Positions 23,835 through 35,740 of a stretch of DNA of 64,000 bases are shown here, piece by piece. The notes below the pieces were generated by a model that was given only the letters and a program-made list of their open reading frames with translations, was not told the origin of the DNA and ran no database searches. This DNA is from Blasia pusilla (taxonomy: Eukaryota; Marchantiophyta; Marchantiopsida; Blasiales): contig CM114272.1 in the NCBI GenBank assembly GCA_050084515.1, positions 4,836,001-4,900,000 of the forward strand. Direction: 5' to 3'. Within the stretch, counting starts at the first letter, position 1; each line of letters starts with the position of its first letter. Position numbers and translations under genes: made by a program.

Positions 23835-24480
23835 AAGCATCTACTCCAAGGCATCTACTGCCTGAAATTTCTACCTCATCTACTTCTGAACCTGCCCTAA
23901 CTAAAGCCTCTTGAGCAACATTGATGGCATAGGCTCGACCCGTCTCTTGGACATGCTTGAAGGTGAGATCTACCTCTATATTCTTCCCATGCTTGCTTCT
24001 TTTCAATCTGGTTCGAGCCCCGCCTTCAGTTCACACCTCCACTTAGCTCCACTTGCACAAATCTTCCAGAAATCACTCCTGGGATCCTCTCAACTCCATA
24101 GATCTCTCCCTTGGATTCTCAAGCTTTATGGCCTTCAAATGAGGTCCTCTAGGCTTCCATGAGGAATCTTCTAGCCCACAAGAGTCCAAGCATTTGAGCT
24201 CAGCCTCCATTGACCTCTTCTTAGCCCCTTATTCTTCATTTCTTGGCCCTAACAATCAGATCCACCCCCTTGGTTCAAATCCTCCTCTACAACAGCAATC
24301 AAGCACTCTATCTCCTTCATTGGATACCCTGGAGACTCCCTAGTGCCTACACCATCTCCCTTGTCTCCTCTAGGCTTGAGGTCAATGGAGTGACTTGGCT
24401 GCATTATCACCTTGTACAATCTTCTTGACTTGTTCTTGGATGACTCTTCTTTGGCCCTTTCTCTTGCACCACCTCCATAA
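23835..24480 (-). other. Segment private to copy C
   Basis: Replaces the palindrome-bearing stretch found at 37545-38285 in copy B and has no palindromes. On the minus strand one frame ends with an open 46-codon stretch (VDLTFKHVQETGRAYAINV ... GSRCLGVDA, stop). The homology to copies A and B resumes sharply on both sides. It may be captured host sequence, as in Pack-MULEs, or a remnant insertion; I do not recognise the product. Confidence 0.5.
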
Positions 24481-24583
24481 GTCCAAAAAACATATTCCAG
24501 AAAACTTTTACAAACACCATTATGGGTTCAAAAAATCTCGTCCTTTATTACCTCCGAAGGAACCTCGGAAATGTACATTGAAC

Positions 24584-24904
24584 CTAGTCTATGATTTCTT
24601 CAGCCTCGTCATCTACAAATTTACTCCTAACTCTCCTCGGTGACAGTACCAAAGGAATGTCCTGGGATTCAAGTGGCTCCTCTGGCCGGTTGTAGACGGG
24701 GATCGAAAATGTTGGCGAATTCAAGAGCCTTGGCCCCCCCCTAGGTACACCATAACGGTCCCATGTAACCTGTCTCAAGTCCCACCGCCTTCCTCGGCAG
24801 TATACCTTGTACGCTCTGCAATGTGACACCCATCCAGTATCAATATCTGCTCCGTCCCCGGTAATACCACTATGGCAACCGCAAAGGTAGAAGGAATCCA
24901 ACAC
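24584..24904 (-). pseudogene. 3' ORF of unknown function, copy C
   Basis: Open for 106 codons (key phrases WVSHCRAYKVYCRGRRW, QVTWDRYGVPRGGPRL, RSKFVDDEAEEIID, stop). The same frame and stop are kept in copy B (37123-37443), and copy A has a frameshifted version. Conservation of the frame suggests a real exon, either an alternative last exon of the methyltransferase gene or a small separate gene. Exon 4 of the methyltransferase has its own stop upstream, so the connection is unproven. No family recognised. Confidence 0.5.
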
Positions 24905-25877
24905 GTCTGAGAGAAGAAAAGAAGCCTACGCCTGCCTTTACGAGTTGAGGGGAAGGTGCCCACCAGACTGCCTGATCCGAAAGGGTCCGATCAGGCAACC
25001 TGTCGGAATCAGACAGGTTGCCTGGAGGTGGTAAAAAGGGTCCAGTGGTCAAAAAGCGAAAAGTTGCAAGGAGGAGAAATCCGACGGGTTGCAGTGGTCA
25101 TAAAGTGAAAATTGCAAGCAGGAGAAGTCCGACGGGTTGCAAAGTAGAAGACCGTGTAGTACATAGACGATCACATTCGAAAAGACAAAATGATCACCAA
25201 ACATTTACAAGCACCACCATCGATCAAAAAAATCTTCTGCTTTATATCATCCGAAAAAAGCGGAATCAGACATTTGATCTATTCTATGAAATCTTTTGCC
25301 AAATTATCAAAAAACTCCCTACTCCAAACGCTGAAGTCAAGCTGGGTCGTTGAGTTCTTTGAACTTACTCGTCATCGTCCGAGAGCTCTTGCAAAATCAC
25401 TTTCGGCCTTGCCCTCCCGATTTTGGGAATCGTTGGAAGTGACGATGGAGTCACTACCAAGGGTGGCTCTGGGAACCGAGCTCTCGGCCGGTGGAGAGTT
25501 GTACGCCCCAACGATCCTTTCAGATTCGCCTTTGCCTCCTTGCAAAGGTCAAGCGATTCTGCCTTCCCTCGAGGCGAGAATGTTCCTGCCACTCTGCTAG
25601 GCGCCTCTGATACTCCCCCCTGAAAGGCCCACTAAGTCGAACACCAAGTCACCCGGCCTTGAGCAGAGCTCGATGAGCGTTTGCATCAGGGTTGGCGACT
25701 TTTCCCTTCCTCCCAGAAGCGGGGTACTTTCTTGCATGTAAATTCCCGGGGGGGGGGGGAATTGTACAAACTATCTAAGTTGTACCCATCTGAGCATGGA
25801 TCCACAGGATCCTGGATCTTGAATACTTGGAAATGGTGCTCGGGCTGAACGAAACAATACACGTAGGAGTGGTCCAT

Positions 25878-26397
25878 CTGTAAATCAGCACGAAACAATG
25901 TTAGAAACTAAAGAAGTCGCCTTGAATAGATTTTCAATAACTGACTTTGGATCAACCTGTCGGAGTCCGACGGGTTGTTTTGTCCCGGACCCACCCGTCG
26001 GGTTCCGACGGGTTGCAGTTGCTTTTGGGTTTTCCAAGTTGATTTTGGTTTTCGGATGCAACCCGTTGGAAGGCGACGGGTTGCTGGCCTAGACCAGCCC
26101 ATGCTCGCCTGAGAGCAACCCGTCGCTATTAGACGCGTTGCATCCAAAAACCAAAATCAACTGCAACCCGTCGGGTTCCGACGGGTTGCAAGTACACCGC
26201 GGTTTTCCCTCTGTATGTGGGAAAGATGCAACCCGTCGGAAACCGACGGGTTGCTCTCAGCCGAGCATGGGCTGCTCTAAGCCAGCAACCCGTCGCCTTC
26301 CGACGGGTTGCTCATGGACAAAAAAAACCCAGACTGACTCTCATTCTACACATCATTATAAGATAATTGAAATTATTGTACAGGAATATAGCCTTAC
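25878..26397 (-). repeat. Intron 3 with palindromes, copy C
   Basis: Six palindromes in close succession between 25950 and 26320, several perfect, with cores GGAGTCC, GGGTTCC and GCCTTCC. A segment around CCAAAATCAA appears in inverted form on both sides of 26090, giving a larger hairpin. Confidence 0.8.
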
Positions 26398-28409
26398 CCG
26401 AATCTGACTCGTTGCGGATCGGAGTGGGTACTCGTTTTTTATGATCCATGATTGTGTCGTCCTCCACTTTAGCGACCTCTTGACGCACTGGAGGTTGAAG
26501 AGCTCGTCCTCGCTCCCTCCAGTCAACACCAAGAAGTAGCCCCTGTCACTCAGATAGGCGTCTGCAAAGGAGAACAAAAGTGCAATCTGGTCATAAGTGA
26601 GCGGCACTCAGGTACCTCGTCCGCCGGATTTTCGCCCCAAAGTCGCAACCCCGAGGGCAGATCGGTGATCAAGAGATCCACCGCAACCTCTTCCACCACT
26701 CCATTCACCGTCCAGGCAGCGTGCCCATTTCGTTGGAGCTTCCTTCCCAGCGTTGTCAATTTTTCGATGGCAGTTGTGGACGCTTGAGAATCAAGTCGTT
26801 GAGCTCATCCAAGAAAGAGGTGAGTGAAGGAGGATGCTTGTCCGGTCGTTGTTTGTCTGTGTCTTCCCAAGGATGATGGGTGTATTCTCCTTGGGACAAC
26901 CCGGGCACCTCTCGCTTCGCTTCTCTCTAGTCTTAGGGGGACGGCTTGTCGGGGTTTCGATGACCTCGGATTCTCGTGGCGTTTTCTTCGCCGAGGACCT
27001 GGTCCGACCCTCTCTTCCGCTTTCGTCGGACGATTCCGCCTCTGGCCTCTCATCTTCAGGCTCTCTTTGGGAAGTCTCGGCCTCTGAATTTTTCCCTCCT
27101 CGCCTTGCCTTTGAGACCCGTTGTGGATTTGTCTTTGGTGTCCAGGACCTTGGAAGCCAACTCACTGTCTCGTGGCCTGCTCTTCTGCATCTCCTCCGAA
27201 GAAGTCTTCAGGCAGGACGAAATTGGGGATGTCGTCTTGTCCTGAGGCCACTGCATCATGAAGCACTCTTAAGTCCTTATCGGTGATGTCTTCAGGGTTG
27301 TTGAAGTCGAGCCAAATGGGGCTATTCTCCACCTCCCGATCCGACATGTGCTGACCCATCTCCACGTCATACATGGAGAATGTCTCTGCATCCGGCGGCG
27401 AAGCCCACAATTTCAAGGCAACCGGCAATTTTCCCCACATACCTGCGTTCTTACACTGGACGAGGTACCTGAATACCATCCATTGGGCAGCTTTTAGTCG
27501 AACATTATCGGCCGTCTGCTCCTGTAGATCTCGCTTCTTCTTCGCTTGATCCTGTTTGTTACCCTCTACTTCTTCGTCAAGCTCTGCCTGAGGGAGGACG
27601 CAAACCTTGAACATGGTCTTGAATCCAGGGTTCTTGGTTGGCTTGTCCCGGATGTCGTCCAGCCAAACCTCGTAATCTCCAGAACTTTCAAGGTTTGCTT
27701 TCGGCAGAATGGGCGCTAATCTTCTGAGCTCCGCTTGCAGACCGTCTAGCACGGACTTCCCGATTACCCGCAACGCGTCCCAGAACGACCATTTGCGTAG
27801 CCAATGCGAGATCACTGGATCGGACACACCCGGAGGATGGCGTGCCGCCCTCTTTCGGGCCTCTCGAGCCTCGAGATCGATTTTCATCAGTCGTATCCTC
27901 CTGAACTCGCTAATCCCGGATAACGCAAAATGATGCACGCGATCCAGAGACACTTTCTCCCCAATCCGACCATGCGGATCTTCATCCCTCTTCTGCTGAC
28001 GCTTGATAATTGCCTTGAGCTCCTTGTAGAACTCCGGACCAAGTTCGGGGTTGAGAATGCTGATGTATCGCTGCAACTTGCTCGCCGTGTATTTCGTTGC
28101 AGAGATCAAAGCCTTGATGAATTTGGCGCGCTCAGACGCAGATACCTTCTCCCTCCGCTCCAGCTCCAATGCAGCGCTTTTCTTCGCGGCCTGTATCTTC
28201 GACCAGCAAAGGATGGTAACGTCTGCATCTTGAGAAATAACTTGTTTGCCCAAGTTTTCTTCTTAATTTGAGCACCCTTTGCAAGCATCTGATTGACGAG
28301 GGCATCGCCCAAGAACCCCCTGTACTCTCCCGGGTGCGTCGTAAGCACCTTCCTCACCCGATCGCAGTCCTGGATCCAATGGTGAGTGACATTCCCCTCC
28401 GATACAATC

Positions 28410-29301
28410 CTGCACATCCAAACTCAACCCGTCCGGAACTTACATGGGTTCCTGCAACCTGTTGGACTCCGACGGGTGGTCACAGCTCAGGGTCGGATTC
28501 TAGCAACAAGCTAAATGATGCAACCCATCGGAGTCCGACGGGTTGCATTCAGATTTGCTAATGCCAGGTAAGCAACTCGTCGGACTCGGCGGGTTCTTTC
28601 GCCGGATCGCACGCTTTTTCAGATGTTTTTTTAAGATTGCAACTCGTCGGACTCCGACGACTTCTATGATTGAACATAGATTTAACTAGTTATTGGCCCA
28701 AAGCAAACCGTCGGAGTCCGACGGGTTGCTCGATAGGCCGCCTTGTGAGGTTGTTTTTTTAAGAATGCAACTCGTCGGACTCTGACAAGTTGCTCGAGTG
28801 AGTGCAGGTTTAGAAGGTTTTTGCCCCAAAGCAACCCGTCGGACTCCGACGGGTTGCTTGCCTCGAAGCTATTTTTCCCTAATCAACCCGTCGTAGTCCG
28901 ACGGGTTGATTTCGGCCAAAAACAGTTTGGAGGCAAGCAACCCGTCGGACTCCGACGGGTTGCTTTGGGGAAAACCTTCTAAACGCGTCGATCCTCGAGC
29001 AACTCGTCGGAGTCCGACGAGTTGCATTCTTAAAAAAACAACCTCACAAGGCGGCCTGTCGAGCAACCCGTCGGACTCCGACGGCTTGCTTTGGGCCAAA
29101 AACTAGTTAAATCTATGTTCCATCAAACAAGTCGTCGGAGTCCGACGAGTGTCAATCTTAAAAAAAAATTTGGAAAACCGTGCAGTCTAGCAACCCGTCG
29201 GAGTCCGACGAGCTGCTTTCTGCCTAAACAAACCTAACCCATTCGTCAATCGAGCAACTCGTCGGAGTCCGACGAGTTGCGAAAGTGTTAAAGATACTTA
29301 C
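28410..29301 (-). repeat. Intron 2 with palindromes, copy C
   Basis: The cleanest array in the window: about a dozen palindromes, many perfect. Around 28865-28975 a long stretch is itself an inverted repeat (the AACAGTTTGGAGGCAAGCAACC / GAAGCT blocks), so palindromes are nested inside a larger fold-back spanning about 28620-29160. Confidence 0.85.
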
Positions 29302-30730
29302 GTGTTCATGGCATGCATTGCCATCTCCACCGTCGCCATGTGATGAGGGTATGGGTGAAGGACCACTGCCTTCACGCAGAAATGCTCCTCCGCAAACTTG
29401 GTCCACGCCATGAACCTGTGATTTCCATCCCTCATCCAGCTGAATTCCGTGCCCTCAACTTGCCTTCTGAAGTCCTGGTCTCGCATCCTCCAGAATGTGT
29501 CGAGATTTTCCAAGTCCTCCTGGGTAACCAGAGCTTGGGTTCCATGCTCGTCGTAAGGCTGAACATAGAAGGGAGGAAAATTGTCCACGTAGGATGCTGT
29601 CGCCGCCGATTGTTTTAGCTTTGCGATGTCCTCGTCGGACCTTATTTCGCGGACGTATTCCATTGTCCTTAATCGGCAGAGTGGAATCCTCGGGGCGTTG
29701 TGGCCCTCCATGAGTGCCATCTGCTTTACCACCTGTCAGAACCGGGACAAGAGGAATAAGCTACACTGAAATCCCAATGAATCGCAATTCACATAATTAA
29801 AAAAACCCAGAACCTCTCTTACCCGCTCGAAAATGGAGTCGGTTTCTTGACCAGCTAACTTGTCTAAGACAGGGGCTGGCAAATCGACTGGGAACTCGTC
29901 GATCCGATAGAGGTCGATGTCCTCCGCCGGGCTTGGAGTCGAGAATGACTGCTCTCCGGCTTCTTCCGCCATGTCCACCATCTCCACACTGGCGGTCCTC
30001 ATGACCTCGTCGTCATCGATTTGAACTGGAGTTGTTTCCACTATGTTGATTGTGTCCCCGGACTTCGTGGGGGATATTTCCCGCATCTCAACACTTGCGG
30101 TTGGACGGGTTGGGCTATCGTCAATGGCTATCGCTTTTTCCCGCCTTGCTTTAGCCAATTCCGCCCTCCTCACCGACGCGTCCAGACGCTTCTTTTCTCT
30201 CTTTTCGTCGGCGATCCTTTTCTTCAAGGCCTGCGACATCTCGGCCTCTTCGTTCTGTTTATCTAGCGCCACTTGAACACGTCTCGCCAGAAGCACTTGG
30301 TTGTGCATCTCCGCTTCCCTTTCCCGCTCCTCAATTTCCTACTGCCTAATTTCATTCGCCGAACGAGGCGCAGGAGAAGCTGACGCAGGAGTCCTAATGG
30401 ACTTGGGAGTGAAGCTCCCGGACTTGTTGGCTTGTGTTTTTTTCCTCGTCATTTTTGCCGGAAACGGAAATGCCTCCGCCTATGTCCATGACAAATCCCT
30501 TGATCAGTCGCCTTGCTGATGTCGAGATGGGAGCTCGTCTCGCCTTGGTGGTTAGCTCGAATCGTCCCGATATCGCTCGATCGAACCGTCTCGCTCTCGT
30601 TCCCTCCTATCGACTCGGGATGTGTCGCTGCGTGAAATGCCCCTTCGTATCTGATCAGCTGCTGCGCGGGAGAGTGAGGAGTGAGGAATGAAGATCGCGA
30701 AATGAGAAACCGGAAATGAGCGACTTTTGC

Positions 30731-30740
30731 CCTATTTATA
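30731..30740 (-). promoter_or_regulatory. TATA box of ParB-MTase gene, copy C
   Basis: CCTATTTATA on the plus strand is TATAAATAGG on the minus strand, about 280 bp before the start at 30452. Confidence 0.75.
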
Positions 30741-30824
30741 CTTTTCTAGCCGTTGGGCTGACCGTTGGGTCCCGTCGTCCTTTCGACGGCGACGTGCCAA
30801 ATGTTACGAAGTCCGAACGTGAAA

Positions 30825-31560
30825 AATCGCAACCCGTCGGAGTCCAACAGGTTGCGCGGCTCCGTCATCCTGGGTACGTCGCCACGTGCGCAAGCAACCC
30901 GTCAGAGACCGACGGGTTGAGCGCCTCCGTCGTCTTCGGAAAAGAACGCGAGGTACCTGCGCAACCCGTCGGAGACGGACATGTTGCTTGCCTCCGCCAT
31001 CCTACGAACGTCGCCACGTGCGCGAGCAACCCGTCGGAGACCGACGGGTTGAGCGCCTCCGTCGTCTTCGGAAAACAACGCGAGGTACCCGCGCAAGCCG
31101 TCGGAGACCGACATGTTGCGCGCCTCCGCCGTGTTTGGGACGGGAACGGGACGTATTTTGGGCAATCCGTCGGAGACTGTTGGGTTGCACGCTTCCCTCA
31201 TCATGGGTTAGGAACGATGGCTTCTCGTGCAAGTCGTCGGAGTCTAGCTGGCTGCACCACAAGGCGACGCCCTTGCGCAACCCGTTGGACGGCGACGGGT
31301 TGCACGCCTCGCCGTCTTTGGGCTCAAAGGCGAGGCACCCGCGGAACTCGTCGGGAACAGACGGTTTGCACGCCTCCGGCATCTTCGAGCAAGAAGGAGC
31401 GGTATCCCAGCAAGTCGTTGGAGAGCGACGGGTTGCTCGCCGACAATGTTTAGCGGCGTGCAACCCGCCGTCGATGCCGACGGGTTGCGAGGCTTCGTAA
31501 GCCGGGTAATTTCTGAGTTACCAGGACTCCGACGGGTTCCAAGTGATGCGCAACCCTCTG
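30825..31560. repeat. Central palindrome array, copy C
   Basis: About ten units, each with a palindrome core variant (GGAGACC, GGACGGC and others), between the divergent promoters. Long ORFs across it on both strands (for example 30716-31453) have repetitive CVGD/ATRR-type composition and are repeat artefacts. Confidence 0.85.
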
Positions 31561-31693
31561 CTTCCCAAATCCGGTAACATATTGAAACACAATTGAATGT
31601 GTTACAGAATTGGATCCATTGTGTCAGACAATCTCCCCCACCGAATTCATCTTGTTAGTAAAAATCTATCAGGAGTATCGGTTTCCTATTCAC

Positions 31694-31700
31694 TATAAAT
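31694..31700 (+). promoter_or_regulatory. TATA box of transposase gene, copy C
   Basis: CACTATAAATTAAAT lies about 65 bp before the start codon at 31764 and just before the GAGAAT microsatellite. It is conserved in copies A, B and D on the minus strand. Confidence 0.65.
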
Positions 31701-31705
31701 TAAAT

Positions 31706-31736
31706 ATTCTCATTCTCATTCTCATTCTCATTCTCA
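31706..31736. repeat. GAGAAT microsatellite, copy C
   Basis: ATTCTC repeated five times in the transposase leader. Confidence 0.85.
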
Positions 31737-31763
31737 GTCTCCTCCCGTAGGAATCTTCTTGGA

Positions 31764-34700
31764 ATGGATAATTATGTTAAGCTCACTTGTGGCAGGCATC
31801 TGGCGGCCCTTCCTCAATCAGAAATCATTCGACCCCAAGCTCATGAGTCTTTCGTAGCAGTGGATGAAAATTTTTTGTCTGTTTGATTTCTTCTTCAAAT
31901 TGGAACCATCTTTGTATCCAAAGATGTTAGGGTGGAAGGTATGGAAGACATAATAGGTGAGACGGTCCAGCCAATGACCTCAGACCGTAAAGTATGGAAT
32001 CTCCTACCTGTCGCAAATGGTCAATACAGAGTTTACGGCCTGCCCCTCAATTCGTCTGTTTCCCAAGTAGACGGTCTAGAATTTCCTAGTGCTCCGAGTC
32101 TCACGTTTGCAACTCCAAGCTCTGCAGATCCGGCCGACTCCAACCCGACACTCGTAATAATGTTGTTCTTCCTGAAGAGATTCGGATGTTATCAACCTCG
32201 ATCTGGATCTTCGGACACCAATCGGGCCTGTGTCCGCCTACTCGTTCCTCTTGCGAGTATCAGGCAATAGTTTGCTTTTGTCTCTCGCCCTTGAAAATGT
32301 TCAAGCATATTCTTGTCGACATTTAGCCGCCCCACGCACGATGGTAATCGCATTTTTGAGTTGCCTCCACTTGCGCTCTGCTCAAAAGAAGGATGGAGGG
32401 CGCTGAAGGGTATGGACGAAAAAGTCGATTGTCATCGATGGTGCAGGCTTCAACGGACCAGTGCTTCCATCCCAGATGGTCCTTGGATTGTCTCCCGCCG
32501 CCAATGCGTGGGAGCCTTGGAGTGTAGAAGTCCAGCATGCCTGTATCTAGAGCGCAACGGGCGAGTCAATACGTCGCAATTCCCCCCCAAGAATGCAGAA
32601 ACTCCATACGAGGTGGGTGCCACAATACCGCCGGGAGGCCATCGATGTCCTCATTGTCAGGCATTGCCCTTCTGCGTTGGAGCGTGTCCTGCGTACATAT
32701 TTTTCATTGTCCATGACTTGGGCTCCATGTCAGAGTATACAAGGCTGGCAGTTCATGTTGGCTCCCACACTCATCTTGTGACCGATGCAACTCAAAGACA
32801 CATCAAGGAGGATGTGGCGAAGAAAGTAGCCGAGGTCTTCAGAAACTCTCCGGGTTCAAAGCCCGGGGTGATCAAGCTCACAACGGCATCACAAATTTGT
32901 GAACAATTGCTTGGAATCCCTGGACAGGGCGAGATCACGGCGGTTGAGGAGAAACAACTCTGGGAAAATCTCGCATTTCTTGCTGATCCTGAATGCTTCC
33001 GGAATTTGTTGCGTCAGATACGAGTTCTGGATGGAAAGACGGCCGAAATGGATGCCATCGCCAGAATCAAGGCCAACTCCAGATTTCCATTCATTTAGAG
33101 ATGGCAGTTCATGGGCCAAGGAGGCGAGGGATCCAGGGCCTATGTCTTCAAAATGTCAACCAGAGGTCCGTGGAGTGGCCTCGATCTTATAGATCGAATG
33201 AGGGAAGGGGAAGATCTTTACGGGAGCTGGGTCAGCTTTGATATTTGCTCTGAGTCTTTGAACGGATGGTTGACGATGGGTGCTCACGTTTATGACCATG
33301 TGGAGAAGGGACTCAAAACTTTATTTGTGTGTGAAGTAAAGCGAGAAGATGTTGGCGGTTTGAAGATGTCTTTGGTTACTCTTATTGGAGGTGGTGAAGG
33401 AAAACAAAAAGCCACCTCCGGAAATTTATGGGTTCATGGCGGACAATGCACAACCTGGGTGGATTGCTATCCGGGAAGTGTTCTGGGGTGGAGAGGTTCA
33501 ACCTGAGAGGGAAAGGTCGGATGCTTTCCATTGGCAACGATCTGTGACCGGTACACCAAATCTTGCATCAAGGAGAATAAGAGGACAGAGCATGTCACTC
33601 TACTCCAACGCTCAAGCAAGGACAAAAAACTTGAAGCAGGCCATGGATTGCCAGGAAGAACTTCATGGGTGGTGGAGGAAGCATGCGATTGAGGGGAAGT
33701 ACAAAGAGTTGTGCTCTTGGTTGAGTTGGTGGACTATACGTATGAGACAATGGGGAAACTTCATGCGGCAGGTGAGTTCACTATTTTGTCTTGTCAAGCT
33801 CACGCTGAGAATTGTTTGTAAAGTTGTAGCTCAGGGTGAGAAGCGTGGGAATTATATGGATTTCAAACCCAAGAAACCAAGCAAGCGCTTGCCGGATCGA
33901 CGGGTTGCTCGAGTGTGCAACTCGGACGGAAACCGACCGGGTTGCGAGTGTGCAACCCGACGGAAACCGACGGGTTGCATCCAGATGTTTGGTGTGTCCC
34001 GGGTGTGCAACCATTCGGGACCCGACGGGTCACAGAGTCGTTCATGGGATGCCTCGGCCTTGCAACCCGTCAGGTTCCGACGGGTTGCGTGAGGTGGGTT
34101 TAAGGTTACAACACGTCGCCGGCGCGCGCGACGGGTCGCAGAGTCGTTCATGGGATGCCTCGCCTGCAACCCGTCTCGTTCGGCGGCAGTCGCTTATTTC
34201 TTTGACTCTGGGTTATTTTCGTTCCCTTCTAACATTGCCGTCGTTGCGTGGATTGAACGTTCATGAAAATGCCCCTGCCCCAACACAAGTGGAGCGAAAG
34301 TGTTCATTCCTCTTTGAGGTCGTCACAAGCATGCCAACGAATTTCACTTGTGGAAGCATGCCAACAAGACCAGGCAAGAGCAATGCTCTGATCTGCGACA
34401 TCCCATATCTTTCTCACAAAAGGCATAACAAAAGGAAAAGGGCCGTCGATCTACGAGCTCTATGTCAGGTGGCGGTGAGATCCGGTGATGAAAAATTGTA
34501 TGTCGAAGCCTTCAACCGGTGCATATTTGGAACTCCACTCGAGCAAGACGTTCACATTGGTGGGAATATTTGTGGGCGGGTTTCAAGGCGTCCCATCAGA
34601 TGGTGGTAGAGCGATCGAACGAGACTCGTGGAGACCAGATAAGTATCTTGACTCAGGCGGTGAAGAGGCGACATCGAGGCGAATCCGGTGATTGATTTGG

Positions 34701-35740
34701 ATGAGGAAATTACACCGCCCAGGTATTCGGGGACCCCGGACCCGTCCCAAATCCGTGATGGAGTTACTTCTCCAAAATCAGTGAATGTTTTATTTCAAAA
34801 GCCCTCCGTTGCTGGAAGTTCGCAACATCCTGTCACTGGGGTGGTTCAACAATATGGGATTCCGGTAATGGAGGTGGATTGCAACCTAAAACGGTGGCAT
34901 ATATCTCGGAGCAACCCACGACGTGGACCCCCCTGCAAGGCAGGATATGATGGCATTAGGAGAGCATGCGGCACTTTCCTAAATAAGAACTGTACAAGGA
35001 TTGGACGACCTCTGCCTGGGTTTTGGGGACTCAAAACCTTTGATCGTTTCACAAGGACCGAGGATCAATTGAAGTACTTCTTCTACCCAAATGAATCTTG
35101 CGCTTTCCGGAAGTCTTATCCGGCTGCCATTGGAGCTCCCGGGAATACCCCCACGATTTGGCCCATCGCCGCAGGCACGAACTGCACTCAAGACGAAGTG
35201 GACAATCTTACAAGTGCGGTTTGACTCGTGAGACGGGGAAGTTCGGAGCATGTTCGCATTACAGAGACCTTCGCATTTCGTATTCAATCCAAGATTGATG
35301 TCAACATGTACCCGGAGAAGGTGGATGATCTCAATCCATTATTTCTGTTTGAGTCTAGAAATGGGGTGAAGAGAAACAGAATGTGCAGGCCAACGGTGGA
35401 GAGAGCAAAGCAAATTGCATCAGCTCGGGAGGCAAAAATGGAGATCATTGCCACGAAAGATGTCTTGAGTGGCAATGGAATAGGAAGGATGTATTGGGTC
35501 AGGAACAACACTGTAAGTTCAAGTGTCACAGGGGTGTATGTGGTGCACATTTGTTGCTTTCCCACATGTTCATGTGATGACTTTGTCCAAAGAGAGACAA
35601 GTGGCAAAAGGTATTTCCCTTGTAAGCACATGTACTATGTGTTGCTGGTAGTTTTAAGAGAGTCGGAGGTAGGAGTAGGAATCCACCAACCAATTCTGTC
35701 CCTCAAAGAAGTGCGAAGTATTTTAAACAAACCACTTTGA
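31764..35740 (+). pseudogene. MULE-like SWIM transposase, copy C (most complete)
   Basis: Exon 1 31764-33771 and exon 2 from about 34250 to 35740. Exon 1 carries the finger-like cluster (CRSPACLYLERNG, CPHCQALPFCVGAC, VGSHTH), a helical stretch (IKEDVAKKVAEVF), and the MULE core: KTLFVCEVK, EIYGFMADNAQPGWIAIREV, SDAFHW. Exon 2 has a Cys-rich middle (EVDCNLKRWHISRSN, CGTFLNKNC) and a SWIM finger, CFPTCSCDDF then FPCKHMYYV (CxC..CxH). Defects: TGA after NFLSV, frameshifts near 32160-32330, 33100, 33500 and 34550-34680, and the intron acceptor changed from GCAG to GCGT at about 34247. SWIM fingers are a regular part of plant MULE and FAR1-type transposases. Confidence 0.85.
33772..34249 (+). repeat. 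Transposase intron with palindromes, copy C
   Basis: Palindromes with GGTTCC, GGTTTCC and GGGTCCC cores at 33890-34170, between donor GCAG|GTGAGT and the mutated acceptor. Confidence 0.75.

Larger units (their letters stand above)
25365..30452 (-). pseudogene. ParB-like/amino-methyltransferase gene, copy C
   Basis: Exon 1 29823-30452 (630 nt), exon 2 29302-29732, exon 3 26398-28409, exon 4 25365-25877. Exon 1 has one stop at 30339 (CAG to TAG). Exon 2 is open but lost two short segments, one of them in the DGNHR region (FSWMRDGNHRFMAW). Exon 3 is the longest open version of the unassigned middle (27162-28253, 363 codons: FKTMFKVCVLPQAELDEEVE, PDDIPNF-like, PEDFFGGDAEEQ); it is frameshifted near 28250, 27170 and 26600. 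The methyltransferase half has ITDLPSGLRLWGEN and YFLVLTGGSEDE. Exon 4 is frameshifted in a G run at about 25750 and again near 25610. Its end, RARPKVILQELSDDDE, matches copy B. Confidence 0.8.

Noticed and set aside
25740-25760. G/C-run frameshifts in exon 4 as programmed frameshift sites
   Set aside because: The run length differs between copies and copy A is in frame without it. Indel decay or a sequencing error is simpler.
30716-31500. Long ORFs (200-270 codons) on both strands of the central regions, also at 2815-3500, 18462-18914, 60292-61139
   Set aside because: They are translations of the tandem palindrome units: every frame is open because the unit contains few stops, and the predicted proteins are low-complexity and repetitive on both strands.
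32323-32538. Antisense ORFs across the transposase finger region in all copies
   Set aside because: Shadows of the conserved CRSPAC/CPHCQ frame.
31764-35740. KDZ-type (Kyakuja-Dileera-Zisupton) transposase instead of MULE
   Set aside because: The SWIM finger, the ADxAxxGWIxAIxEVF-like block with a following HW, and the 8-11 bp target duplication all favour a Mutator-like element.
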